Assembly (NCBI RefSeq): GCF_037975245.1
Contig: NC_092583.1
Span: forward strand, 4,805,264-4,869,263
Length of the DNA: 64,000 nucleotides
Origin: Apostichopus japonicus
Lineage: Eukaryota; Echinodermata; Holothuroidea; Aspidochirotida; Stichopodidae
Direction: 5' to 3'
Shown: positions 46,566 through 60,000 of the stretch, piece by piece
Layout: each line of letters opens with the position of its first letter
Numbering within the stretch: the stretch's first letter is position 1
The notes under the pieces: model-generated
Told to the model about the DNA's origin: nothing
The model's database searches: none
The model's input: the letters and a program-made list of their open reading frames with translations, nothing else
Translations under genes and position numbers: made by a program

Positions 46566-49500
46566 CTGGGACATGTGTGAGCAATTCTATTTCACTTTTT
46601 CTCAGTCACATTACAGGGTGTTAGTAAAAAAAATGTTTTACACATTTTGAACTAGAAAGTTTGATCATATCTGTAGGAAACTATGTATGTAGCTGGATTA
46701 ATGTACACTGCATAAAGGCATGTTAGGAAAATGTAAGAAATGTGAGAAGGCAACTTTCACCTTAGAACTGTGAAATGGAGGGGTCAGAGATTGATGGGAG
46801 GGTCAGAAACTCGAGCTGTAGCATGATGTTTATCATCCGACAGTTTGGATGACATATTTGGGACATAGGCTCGGTACGTTTAGAAGAGAGGGCCAAGAAC
46901 ATTTCAACAGATTTCACTCTGTGACATATCTTTATCAGAAAATTACAGATGGTTCCAACTTGTTTTAGTCACTCTTTAGGAACCATTGCTTACAGAGTGT
47001 AGCAGGTTTGCAATAAGCATAAGTTAGTGTACTTAGGTAACTCATCTGTTAGTTGTGGAGTCATAAAAACATTGGGAATATTTTATTCGCGTGAAAGCAA
47101 CAAACTGGTGACAGCTATTAGACGTTATGAAATGAGTGCTACAAAAATCATGTTTTATGATAAAATCTAAATTTCCTTTATAGTCTATTTATCACACCAA
47201 GGAAAACAACAATTATTATAATGATAATAAAATGATTAATTAATGCATGCTACAAATTGTTCAGTTTCAACTTTGCATTTACATACAGCAATATGATCAC
47301 TTTTTATCAATTAATGCTTTAATAATAATGGAACAGTGGAAATCATGTAATTTTCCACACACAAAGAAAAAAATACAAAAAATTTAACTAAGATGGGGTA
47401 AACTGTACTTGAACAGAAGCCATTTGCAGCCTAATAACAGTATCATTAAAGATTGTAGTTAGATATTTATAACGTGCTTCAGTCCTTCTGATTCACACCA
47501 TATTCAAATCATGCATTTTAGCCACAAGTAATTGACGACGTTTTTGGCATGGCATGTAGTGTCTTTACATTACATAAAATTGCTATGAAACAGATGTGAT
47601 GTGAATAACGCCAACAAAAATCCAAAGCATGGGAAACAGAATAACGAGAAAAAGAAAGAGAAAAAATAAAGAGGAAAGTAGCAAGAAGATAAGGAAAGAA
47701 TAGGAGAGATATATTTCAAGTTGTGGAAAGACAGGTGCATTCTGATTCGGTAAAGTGGATGGTATTTGGTTATCGAACCGATGTCAGAACGTAGGAATTT
47801 ATCAAGTTTTATTTCTGAAATGAATCATTTTAACTAGTTAGTAAATTAATAATGTAAATGTCTTGCATTTTTTTCAATAGTGCTTTTTTGCATGTCTCAC
47901 TAAAAAAAAAAAATTAATAATATAGCTTTATTGTCGCCATGATTTAGTTTGATTCTTTGCCTTTTTTTTTTTGGTGTGTTTCTTTTTGGGGGAAAGGTGG
48001 GGGGGGGGGCATTGATTAGAGTTTGATGGGTCTAAGTTGATTTCATAATCAAGACTAGGATGGTGTCTCTTAATTCTCTTAATGTACCATCAGCTCTCTA
48101 TACAGCTTTACCAGTACAATCCAGTATAATACGATTCGTTGGCGTAACCAGTTGGCTCAACTTCATCAAACGGTGCATTTCAATATTGCAGCTCTTTCAA
48201 AACCAGTATAACAATACTAATTACAGTAGTAATTTTAAAATTGTCTGCCAGGTGTATTGTTTAATACATTTTCAGTGAAGTGTTAAATATTGTATGTATT
48301 AAACACCACCTATAAGATGTTATAACAGATGCAGTTTATACCCACTTGAGATTCAATGTGACAGGACTTAACACTAGAGTACTATTGCAATCATGTTGAG
48401 GTGTTTCACAGTCAGCAGTTTTTATTTTTATTTAATTGAAAACAACTCTGCATTTTGGTTTGATCTTATCAGTATTTATCATTAATAATGTAATGTTATG
48501 TTGGGCATAATATAATTGTTTTTAAGTGTATGTATTAAACAACTCACTAACATCATGCACTTTAATTGATTTTGTCTTTAAACTTAATCAACCAGAGTAT
48601 TACAAGAAATTGTCTAAAGATGCACTTTTCTGTTCAAAATGTAACAATAGATGAAGGCACTTTAAACTTGTGGTTAAAAACCATGCATTTTGCCTTACAA
48701 CCATTATTTGATCTTTGGTCAATGAAAGTTAATCATATCAAAGAGTTGTGAAATATTGTGAGGTTTCTTGAGGGTTGATCGCTGATGTTGCACTGAATTG
48801 GATTCCATATACATGAAGAGGACAGCCATGGTGTGTAGTGGTAGGGGAGAGTGGTGTAAGGGATGGTGAGCTCATTGTCCATACAAGAATCAATAAATGA
48901 GAGATAAGCATAGAGTAAAGGATGCAGTGAATTTACACTATAGTTCTTGTGACGAAGCTGCAACGTCTATTGTTTAGTTTTAACCCCCCAGCCCCCCCCC
49001 CCAAAAAAACGAGAGAATTAGAGCATTGGTGAAATAAAAACCTCAATAAAAAAACTGCCACTCGAACTACTTGAGTATGAAATCTGCCTAGAGATCAATA
49101 TTCTGGTCACATTGCTTTAACATTTACATGGCAGAACAAAATTAAGTTTAATAATAGCTCTTCTTATTACCATCCTAATGTCTTCTTCATGACTAGAGAT
49201 ATCAGTGCTTAAAGTGTAACTGTTTTTTCCCATTCTTTCAACATGTTTAAACTTTCCTTTATAATCTTGCTGACAGTGGTAACTTGAAATGTGAAATATT
49301 TGGAAGTGTTTGCTTGAGAACTACCAAGCTTCATCAGAATCCCACCTTTCTGTTTTTTTTTTTGGGCTCTTTTCTGCTTTTTTTGCTTTTTAATATGATG
49401 GGATATTATGTGGATAAGCTTGTAAAGTTTTCACTAAATGAGGAAATGAGAAAGCATTCTCAATTCGATTGCTATGATGTATCACTCACTGTGCACGTTG

Positions 49501-52227
49501 CCATATACATTATTTCATTTCACCAGATTTTAATTTATATTCATGCCTTTTTCAGTAGTCGCTTGTCCAGTTTATCGACATTGCTTCCATGTTAAAGGAT
49601 GACGTTAGGAAGAATTTAAGTGTAGATATGTCAAAGTCCAAGAAGAGAGTAAACTTTGGGTGCTAGTTTAAAATGTTTCCATAGCTATTCTGGTTTTCAA
49701 TATATTCACCTATACGAATACGCAACACACCTGGAAAGCTCCTTTAAGGTTAAATCAAGGATGACATTCGCTCCTCAGTGCAATGTTTAATATGTTCTAA
49801 TTACTCAACCAAATCATGTTCTGTTAACTTCATAATAAACAATGTTGTCCTTGACGAGCCTGTGTAATGCATTGGAAATGTTTTATTCGAGGCCATAAAA
49901 GTTGTTTTTTAATCTATTAAGTTTAGTGTTGCATCTAAATCACTGACCAAGTGTGTCAGACTAAGTAGTTTAGATGAGGGTCAGATATTTAAAGGTTCAT
50001 TCCTCAAAAAATAATACAGAGGTGAAGAAACACAACCTAGACTGATAGCAGTGTGTTAATAATGATCTAGTAATTTATGTGCCTACAGTCATCATTTAAT
50101 TTATCATAATGTGGAAAAAATGTGTCCGATTTGATTCTGCATGTGTTTAAGGCTTATAGAATGATAAATTATACACAATCATTTTTAAAATGTCATTATG
50201 TAAGGTAATCTTGGAGGAAGTCTTAGTTGGTTGATAACAGATAAATTAATAATTAAGGGGTAAGCAGAGCCTGAAATTGGTTATTTATTTTAATTATGGT
50301 CAAGTAAGACTATATTCATCATGCAACTGATGCAAAGCTGCTGTACTCTTTTGATCACATGACGTCGACATTTCAAACATTTACTGTAATCATATTGCCA
50401 AGGTATGTGTCTTGAGAAAAGATTTTAAATCCCAGTCTTCATCCCCCCCTCCCCACCCCCTTCTTCCTGGCCTTCAACACACTCCCGTGCATTAGATTGT
50501 ATATGTATCTTCATGGAATCTTTCCACACATTTGTTTGTAAATGGTCACAACACCTTGAAGTAACATCTCTCTCCAGCTCTCCCAACCCCAGACCATCTC
50601 TCTACCGGCCATCCTTACCTGTTGGTATAAATACACATGACATTGGGTACATCAACAGTTTCCATCTGCAGTCATCGAGTGTATTGATCAAGTGTTAATG
50701 ATCAGAACATTGTATGTGTATACAAGGCCTCCATAAGTATTTAAGAGAGACCATTAACCAACTACCGCTGCTCTCCTACACTCTTAAAAAACAGTGCTAG
50801 TAGAATGAGTAAGCACAATGTTACCACATGAGTTTAGTATTTTGTTAACTGCTGCAATATAACCGTTATATTCTGTAAAAAGTTTTGTACAAGCACTCGA
50901 TGGAACGTTCGGGTGCCTTGAGAACGGGGGAGGGGCACCTGATAAGTGCTTGCATTCCTAAATATTAGAATAGAGAGAAAGTGTAGCTTACTGGGGCCCA
51001 ATGTAGCCCTGTCAAAACAGTCCTCACTTTTTATTTCACCTTGTCATTAGCATAGCACCGATATCATTTAACATTACATGTAAAATTGTGCACTTGTGTT
51101 GAATCTTTAGCTCGAAAGAAAGAGAACGAAACGACTATTATCATATTTTGCTTGAGTTTTCTTCTTTCTCATCTTTACGGTCCCGTTTCGCTCTCCTCCA
51201 GTTTCAAGAAACACTTTGAAAATGTTATTTTTCAAAGAAATATTATCTTTGAGCTATTTAAGTTACACCCCTTTCAAGCGTTTCTGGCATGCATGGCACA
51301 TTTTGCATAGAGGAACCAGAGCAAAAATAGTGGTAATTAGCTGGTACGGCTCATTACAAACTCGATGTTTTAGGGAGAATGCATACTTGCACAAGTTAAT
51401 GCACAAGTTACATTCTACAGTTAATCAGGATGGAAGGTCTCACAGTGGAGAGATGGTTTATCACGTGACTAGATAATAGTATAGGCTATATCAGTGATGA
51501 TAGGTTCTTCTAAAGAAAAATCATGCAAGATGGATCCTGCAGGCACGAAACCAAACGACCCACCAGATCCACTCTCACGCCAGTCCCCATGAATCGAGAC
51601 AGTGAATGTGTGATAGGATAATTGGTTTTAACTGAAGGCAGGAGTTGCATGAACTCCAGATTTGACTGCAACTAGGTTTTGCACCAAAACAGTAATCGCA
51701 ACATGACCACCCCCTCAGTGACCCCCTCAGACTTATCCCCCCCCCCCCGTATAATGAATGACAGGTGTACAGGGTTATATGAACTATTAGGCTACACCTT
51801 ATTCATAGGTTCATTGCGTGCTGACTCTAAGCCAAATACATCATATATGATAATGTTCATGGAGTAGATGATCTTGCTTCGAAAAAACTGATCGGTAAAA
51901 AGTCCATTGTGTTGGTTGTATAAATGTTTGGAACACAGCAATCTGGAGCGTAAATTGGGGATGTGCCCCAAAAGTCCCCCAAGAAAGGCCCCCAAACACT
52001 GACTGACAATGAGAAGTGGCCCCCTTTGAACACATCAAAGATTACACCACTCCATACATAACTTGCTCAAAAATGTGAAAAAAGAAGATAAAAAGAAGAG
52101 ATACATGGTAAAGAAACGAAATGAAGTACAAGTAACTCCTCGCTCAGAAATGTATTCTTGTGCTTGAGTGATAGCTACAAAAAGAAGTAACAGTGGTAGA
52201 AAATGTTGCAGCTTCTGGGGTCTTAGG

Positions 52228-52675
52228 GTGACATACTCCTATTAGAGGAAAAGTGCCAAACAGCATCACGAGAATGTCTTTTTTTAATATTTTATCAATC
52301 AGGATCTGGTTTTCTGTGGCTTGCATGTTGAAGAGCATGAAGAACATGCGGTGCAATGAAGTACAGGTGGTGCAATATTTGTGTAAATTGAGGTAATGTC
52401 AGACCCCTCTAGGCCTCCTAAGAGCAGGGTACCAAAATTGTTTACTACTGAGTAAAGAGGATTGTTTACAAGTGACGAAAACCTCAGGCTCTCATAGCAA
52501 TAAAATCTGCATGGTCATGATACAGAAAACTGATGGTGCCATGAATGGCCAACTTGTCAGCTATCCAGTGATGGTTAGGGTTTAGCTAGTGAGAACTTCT
52601 ATCTAGAATTAGAGACCACATCACTTTTATGATTTAGTTTGTAAGTCAATGGGGATTTTACCAGGCATATGCTAC
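52228..52675 (-). repeat. Dispersed repeat, copy B
   Basis: Reverse-complement partner of 30050-30503. Shared words include TACTGAGTAAAGAGG and GGTAGCATATGCC (complement near 52660). Confidence 0.6.
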
Positions 52676-52978
52676 CTTAAACCCCTGTATACCAACCAGG
52701 ACTGTTTTGTTTCACACTTACTTTTCAAAACCTTATTTAGCAAGACATTGCAGTCGGTCTCAGCAAAGCTGATCGGTATCGAATCGATCTACAACCCATA
52801 TAGTTATGAGTAATATTGTAGATTATTTATGCATTAAAATAGTTCATAGCTAATTTATTCATATTAGTCATTTTTCTAATTATCCGTTGTCGTTTGAAGT
52901 CCAAAAAATATTTCAAAATATTGACAGTCTAAATGTGACACTTATAAAACTCCTATCAATGCTTAATACACATAATAT

Positions 52979-53160
52979 AGTTCTATATAAGTATAAAAGT
53001 ATTAATATCATGCATAATTGTAAATTCTTTATACTGTACTAATTCACGGACCTAACAATGCCAAACATATAGTCCTATATAAGTATAAAAGTATGAATAT
53101 CATGCATAATTGTAAATTCTATATACATATTAACGGACCTAAAAATGCCAAAACATCTGC
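52979..53160 (+). repeat. 91-bp tandem duplication
   Basis: TAGTTCTATATAAGTATAAA (52979) recurs at 53070 with the following ATCATGCATAATTGTAAATT and ACGGACCTAA words; two copies with minor differences. It lies in the 3' flank of the aminotransferase-like gene. Confidence 0.8.
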
Positions 53161-53695
53161 CTTTCGAGGGAGAATATACATATTTTTTTCGGTGTTAGTG
53201 TGGAATAGTCTACGACTTATATAGTTTTATGCTTACAGTGACATTCGTTGTTGGATTGTAACGATGTAACACTCTTACCAAATTGTACAGCACGCATACA
53301 TATCCCTGATGTCCCTACACCAAACGAAGAAAATCAATGACATTTGGCTGTACCTTTATGACGATATCCGTTTAAATACAACACAGGATGTCACTAAATT
53401 AGACTAAAATTAGGCCTACCTATGATAAGTGTGCAAAGTTTTACAACTTGCTCAAAAAAAATTGCCCTTTATCATCGGTTGTGAGAAAATCAGTAATACC
53501 TTACCTTCAAGGAATGCCATATGGGACTTTATAGAACTTAACATAGTAAACTTTGTTATAAACTTCATACTATAAACTGAAATTAATAATATAAAATAGG
53601 CTTCTTCAATTAAAATCACAATATGGAGGTAGAGAAGTTAACATGATTAGTTACTCGACACACAGTTAGCACACAAAACTAAGATGGTGCCCGGG

Positions 53696-54091
53696 TCATT
53701 TTGTCTGGTCCATGATAGAGTGAGGTACGAAGTAGGGTGGTCGTATCTTCTCTCCTGTATTCATCTTGCTGTTCTTGGCCAGCATGGCTACGCCGTCACG
53801 GACTCGCTCAAAGTCGTCCCAATCGTTCCATACATGGCAGGAGATTCGACACCAGGTTTCTTCACCGATGCTACTGACTCGCACGGACACCCCCGCCTTC
53901 ATGAGGTCGTGGTACAGATCCACCGGGGTATTATTCACGTACGCCTCCGTTAGGTCCTTTGGAAGTCCGATCACGGCCATATGAGGTGCCCGTACATCTC
54001 GAGTCACTTCAAGGTGGGGAGTGCCCCATGCTTCGGATAGCATCGCAGCCGCCTCTGTTACCATCTTGGCGTTTCTCGCTGCGATAGCCTC
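53696..54091 (-). CDS. Aminotransferase-like gene, last exon
   Basis: Acceptor ATTTTCCAG (AG 54093-54092), phase 0: EAIAARNAKMVTEAA... through PHMAVIGLP and VSSIGEETWCRISCHVWN to TGA at 53698-53696. This is the small C-terminal domain of the fold, of expected length. Confidence 0.85.
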   Translation of the reverse strand, partial: EAIAARNAKMVTEAAAMLSEAWGTPHLEVTRDVRAPHMAVIGLPKDLTEAYVNNTPVDLYHDLMKAGVSVRVSSIGEETWCRISCHVWNDWDDFERVRDGVAMLAKNSKMNTGEKIRPPYFVPHSIMDQTK

Positions 54092-57000
54092 CTGGAAAAT
54101 GGTGCAATTGTGATACAAACGTTAAAGGCGCAAATGAGAAGAACGTCAAGTAAATTTCAATTTGAACAATTATAGTGAAGAACAAAAAAGAATGTTTGTA
54201 AGGATTTGATATCTCAGCAATGAAGTTATTATGTTATTAAACCCATTGTCGTATCATGATTGAAATGAATATACGCATGATGAAGTATAAATTTCAATCC
54301 TCCCATAATTCATCATTCCCATTCTTATATTTGTACAACATCTTTGAGAACATTGTCCCCCTTTTTACAATGTGATCAACTAATACAGAAGTGTTCTACT
54401 GTCCGTATCGGTTAGGCTAACAGCCTACCATGTTATTATGACTATTTTCTAACAACGTTGGAAATTGATTAGTTGTTATTTCAAATGTTCACAATAAATA
54501 CTTGCTGTATTGCTGTATTCGAATACGAACAACAACATTTTTTGAATGCAATTTTAAATTCAGAAGAGAACATTCAATGTCATGAATGTCTTAACAGGTT
54601 CCTTACATTATTGCTGAGTGTGTCTACGGAGAAGGTAGTGTGAGGGGTGGTGTGGGGTGACGGGTGGGGAGGGTTGCGGGCTGGTATACTGCATTAAACT
54701 TCTGACAAACTTCAGATTCATATGTTCAAACTCACAACATTTTGGCATCAAACACCATGATACCAGATATAATGATTTCATTAACAACTTTTCAACACAT
54801 ACAGATAGCGATATACACTGACTGACATGACATGCAAAATGAAACATTTAACCAGCGATGAAACATAAAGGCATTTTCACTTTACACTGCATGTGTGTGA
54901 TGGTATCAGATGGATTATCCTTGCCAGATGTATACATAAATACAAACTTAATTTTTTTTATATAATCGCAAATAAAATTTCTATTATCTAATTTCGTATA
55001 GCACCTAGTGTTGTGCTTACCAGGCCTCCTAGTTCCTCGTAAAACTCAATTGCGTCCTTCACCAAGATGTGACAAATACGGTCTTTCGTCATGGGTGGGT
55101 AAAAACGGTCTCTAAAATGGGCGGCATAGACCGTATGAGAGGTCACCAAGGGCTTGGTTTCATCTTGATGTTTTGGATGCACCCACAGAAAGGCAGCATT
55201 CTGAGGGATCATCATCCATTTACAAAGATTACCTGAATTGGAGAATAACAAAAGCCTCATGCATTTCATTATAAAGACAACCTAACCGATCCCTGACAAC
55301 AACTACAAAATCATAACGATGTACTTGCTTCAATACGCAGTATTATTATTATTGATGACTGTAGGCAATATTTGGTTTCCCAAACTGGAAAACTATGGAG
55401 CCACTCTTAAACCGACCTTGAAAAAATTGTGAGGGGGACTGTGGATTGCAAAGAAGGCACTCACATATTTTTTGTTTCTGTTCTCATTCGACAACACAAA
55501 AAACTATATTATATGCCAACCTTATATATTACGTGGAGGAACCCTGTGACAAATCTAACTTGGTACAGGTAGGACCTTTGCAATGTCACCTGCAAGTTAA
55601 TCAGGTCACACATCAGGTGTCTATGCATGCTAAGTTCTTCAATACCGCCCTCATTCTCTTTTCGGAAACATTTCATACTGTAGTTTTCATTGTTAATTAT
55701 GTCCTTCAAACCACTCGTTCTGCTACTGAAACGTTTTTTAAGAGACAGGTTGAGACCGGAAGTGTTAAAATCCTTCGGCCAGTGACCGCAGACCGTCATT
55801 TCTCAGAATGGTTGCTATTTCTAAAATGGTGGGGTCTGTACTCTTTGTCTATGTTAGAAGAAAACATTCAACAGGTGGAATAAAAATTATCAAAGGAACA
55901 TTAAAAATGTACAAGTTGGTACAATTAACTTTGTAAATGTTGATAATATTATGTAGTCAACATGTCTTTAAGTGTTAAAATATGTTGCATTTGATACAGA
56001 ATTTGGTAACCCCCTATACAATAGTCCATGTACTTTGGTTAGTAGCATTATTTGATAGGGGGTCACGTAAGTTGGCTTTTAAATACCAACAAAAATGGAA
56101 ATATATCTATAATGATAATAACTGCTTGCACGACAGAAGACGTATAAGGAACACACATAATATTTATGTATTCTGAAAATAAAGTTCTCATTCGAATACT
56201 CATAAATGTATTTTACATGCCTACCTTACGAGTAGAACCCCTGTGACAAATCTTATGCGGTACAAATGAATCAGGTCAGACATACGCAGTCGATGCATGC
56301 TAAGTTCTTCAATGCCGCCCTCATTCCCTTTCGGGGCAACATTTTTATACAGTGTAGTTTTGATTTAGTCTATTTTTGTACACAAACAGGAATGGCTTTG
56401 TTTTAATTTTTCATTCGCATTATCTCTGCGGATGGTCATGATTATAAGTAACAACAAGAGATTCATTAGACCGTCAAGAATGCAGAATTAGGCATAAAAA
56501 TATTTACTTCATACAATCTATAGTCTGCACTGATATGTTGCAAAGTGGTTTGATTAGTAATCAAAAGAATTTTATCTCGAAGGTGAATGGGGTTTGATGG
56601 TAAGGGTGGGTGGGCGTGATGGTGGGTAGGGGTGGGTGGGCGTGATGGTGGGTGGGGTGTGTGTAGGGTTTGTGTGGCTTATAGACCTCTAGAACTCACC
56701 GACATAATAATCCGCTCCATAATCTTCAAGAGTTAGCTTGATCTGTCCAGGTGTGTGGGCGCCATCTATAACTGCCATGACATCATGTTTGTGACACAGA
56801 TCGACCAGTGCTTTAATGGGGAAGAGTATCGCTGTATCACTGGAAATGTGATCTATCACGGTTATCTTGATGCCTGGATGTTCCTCCAGTGCCTTACTGT
56901 ACGCATTTATGATGTCATCTTCGCCTTTTATTGGGAACGGAATTTCAAATAGGACTAGTTCCACACCTGCATATTTATCGATAGGAAAAGTAAAATTCTA

Positions 57001-60000
57001 AAAATTTAAGAAAAGATAGAAACATTAAAGAGGACATAAACCCAACTATCATATATGGATATTTGTGATACAGGCAAGTGTCATAAATATCTTCTTCCCA
57101 TAGCTAAGAGATCGCAAATGTTGTCTGATGATCGCTCAAACGCATGAAACTCTGAGTAACAACTACCAGTGTTCCACTGTCTCAACTAAGTCTCGCCTAT
57201 ACTTCGCTGTCCACCGGACATAGAGCACTCTGCGCCAAGATAGACACCAACCAACCAATTGGTAATGTCTATATTTGATTACAGTGTTTATTATCTGTAA
57301 TGGAGATAACTTTTACAAATGTTGAATCTACAATATTGAAGCTAACTAATGATCATATCATTTGTAACACTTAATTAACACTAGACTGCTAGCGACGCAA
57401 GCGATCTCTGCAAACTGTTAGCATTTTTCTTCCTCTGAAAGCCTTTGGAAGACGAGAGTGATCTTAGCCCGTGCACTTGAGTTTATTTAAGAAGTTCTGT
57501 ACCATGTTACCGCAATTCACACAATTGTAACAAAGAAAAGCAGGGCTTATGTCTTTATATTGGTCGGATAGCCTCTACTCGAACACGCCAAATTGTACCC
57601 TGCTTTTGTAGGTGACATTGGGTTTGTGTCCTCTTCAGTAACAGGAAATATCGATACAAATGGTTGAACGCAGTAAATTCATTGTAACAGCGCATTCTTT
57701 GACTCTGTCTCGAGTAAGAAGTTGAATATTTGATTAGCAAACACCACAAGCTGCTTTCGGAAATCACATGAGAAAAACACCAAAAATATTTCAATTGGTT
57801 AAACTAAACAAATCAAATTCTAAAAAAAGAAAACATTTCAGCAAAGAGTATGTTTCAACACCTCCTTACTCAATCTGGGAGTGACTCGATTAATGTATGT
57901 CGTCCAGTTACAGAGTTGTTGACTATAAACAATTCATAATCACGGATGTTAAATATGAATGTAAGAGACTGACTTCGGTCAGCTTGCGGCTTTGATAAGC
58001 CGATGAGGCTTCTTCCCGAGTTCCTGCTTGCAGGAGGATCTAAAATACATACATACATACCTTACTCAATACACTCATAATGTAAATACACTGGCCAGTC
58101 ATGAAGTCCTTACCTGGATTCCCTTGAACCACAGCCTCTGCTTGTTTGATCACCGCTGGATATGCAAAACTACACAGTAAAATCTTATCTCCCGGTGAGT
58201 ATTTCTGGGATTTGAGAGCAACATTCGTTCCTACGAAATGAAAAACATCAAATCAAGGTTGTAAGAAAGGAAACAATGGTGCACGGCCTGCATTTCAAAC
58301 GTATTCGTCTTTCGCTACACAAGTACATGAACATACTGTATGGTATAATGTTTGGTTCCAGTAACATATATATGACAGTCACAACAGATGATTGAAACAT
58401 GTAGGAAAAACAAATATAAAACAGTGGTCTACTCTACTGTAGAACAACACTTCCTTTATTACTCCTCAGCAGGGGCGGACTGGGTCTTAAAACTGGCCGG
58501 GGCATTGTTCACCTAGACGGCCCATTATTCATTGATATGTTACTTACATAGTGTTCGCCGTCCAGCTGGGGGAGGGGGTCATTGATATTAAATTGAAGTT
58601 AAGGAATGCCTAGATGCAAAATGGTGCTATATTTTTCAATTTTGTAGATTACAATAAATCCTTTATAAAAGACCCAAAAATTATTTTCCAGCAGCACGAA
58701 CACTTGATTAAACTGAGAAAAGTTAAAAACGTAAACAAAAAAATGAGCTGATTCCCATAGATAAAAATATATTTCTACACAGCCCCTCTGTATTCTATTA
58801 ACTACTGTGAAAATGGGCTGTAATTTTTACCAGGCTCCCCAGCCCACCGGGCATTGCCCAAATGCCTGTGTGGCCAGTCTGCCACTGCTCCTCAGTCTAG
58901 CCTTTCTTTGAATAAAGGTAGACAACTTTCTTAGAAAGGAAAAATCCATAGTGACCCAATCACTATGCCAACAGAATAACATACTGTATATGTATCAACT
59001 TTTCTCACTGCCTTTTCCCTGTATTGGTAAAGCTTCTCTCTTTGAAACACAGTTGGCTTTTCTGATTCCTTGCCATACAGTTTGCTCAAAATTCAAATTG
59101 ACTATCTGACTAATGTAGGGCAGGTGAGTTAAATTTGTCCATGAATTATAAGTGAACCAGAAAAGATCAGAGATTTCTAGCTTATTTGTAACACTCCCTT
59201 AAGTGGCATCAACCATTTCACTGGTAAGTGTTTTACAGTATAGAGTTTTTTAATCAAAGTTTTTCAATATCCTGAAGCGACAGTCTGCCTATGTGAAATA
59301 TTGACACATAGGTGTAAGAATAATGGACATTTTCTTTTACCAATTGTGAGCCAGCAAATAAGCCCTGCCACCTTGCAACCATCCCTTTAATAATTGTTAC
59401 TGATGAATGAGGGTGCTACATGACATTGTTAATAATGAGAAATATTTGCACAACTGACTGCCAAAGCAATTGGCATCTAGTATATTAACATAGAGACAAT
59501 GGCCAATTGACCATTGGAAATAACCTGTTGATCCCTTGAAGCTCAGGGTGTGAAAACTGATAAACGGCCACTTGAGTCAGTTTAAAGCTTCCAACACAAG
59601 AATATCAATAATTTAAAAGCATATTTCATTTCCTGGATGACAATATATCAGTGGGTGAAAACAGATAAGGGCCTGCCTGAGTGTGTTAAAGCAAGACTAT
59701 TGATTATTTAAAGCAGCACTTCCTGGATGACTGTATGTTTTGTTGAAGTCTTATAGAGCCTCTTCACAAAACTAAACTGAACTGACTTTGACCTACTGTA
59801 ACTATGTTCACCAAAAGAAAATCATAGTATTGGAGGATTCTCAGGTCAATTGTAGCTTTAATTTTGAAGTTCTCATGCTGAACAGTTTTTCAAACTTTGA
59901 CTTCTAAAGCATAGGATTAGCATAAAAAACTCACAATCAATGCTAAAAGCTGCTTAGGTGCCTAAGATGATCACAACAACTGCTATACCTGTGCTTGTAT

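Larger units (their letters stand above)
44994..53695. other. Intergenic region between convergent zinc-finger and aminotransferase-like genes
   Basis: 8.7 kb. It holds both genes' 3' ends (candidate AATAAA at 45719-45724 plus, 52859-52854 minus), a hAT-like element, a dispersed repeat and a 91-base tandem duplication. The stretches 46566-52227 and 52676-52978 are AT-rich with short G/C homopolymers and no exon that I can support. Confidence 0.5.
58231..59988. other. Intron with hAT-like element and dispersed repeat
   Basis: 1.76 kb, almost filled by the element at 58470-58887 and the repeat copy at 59035-59870. Confidence 0.75.

Noticed and set aside
55446-55883. 145-codon plus-strand frame
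   Set aside because: Opposite strand of an aminotransferase-like intron and made partly of a duplicated segment.
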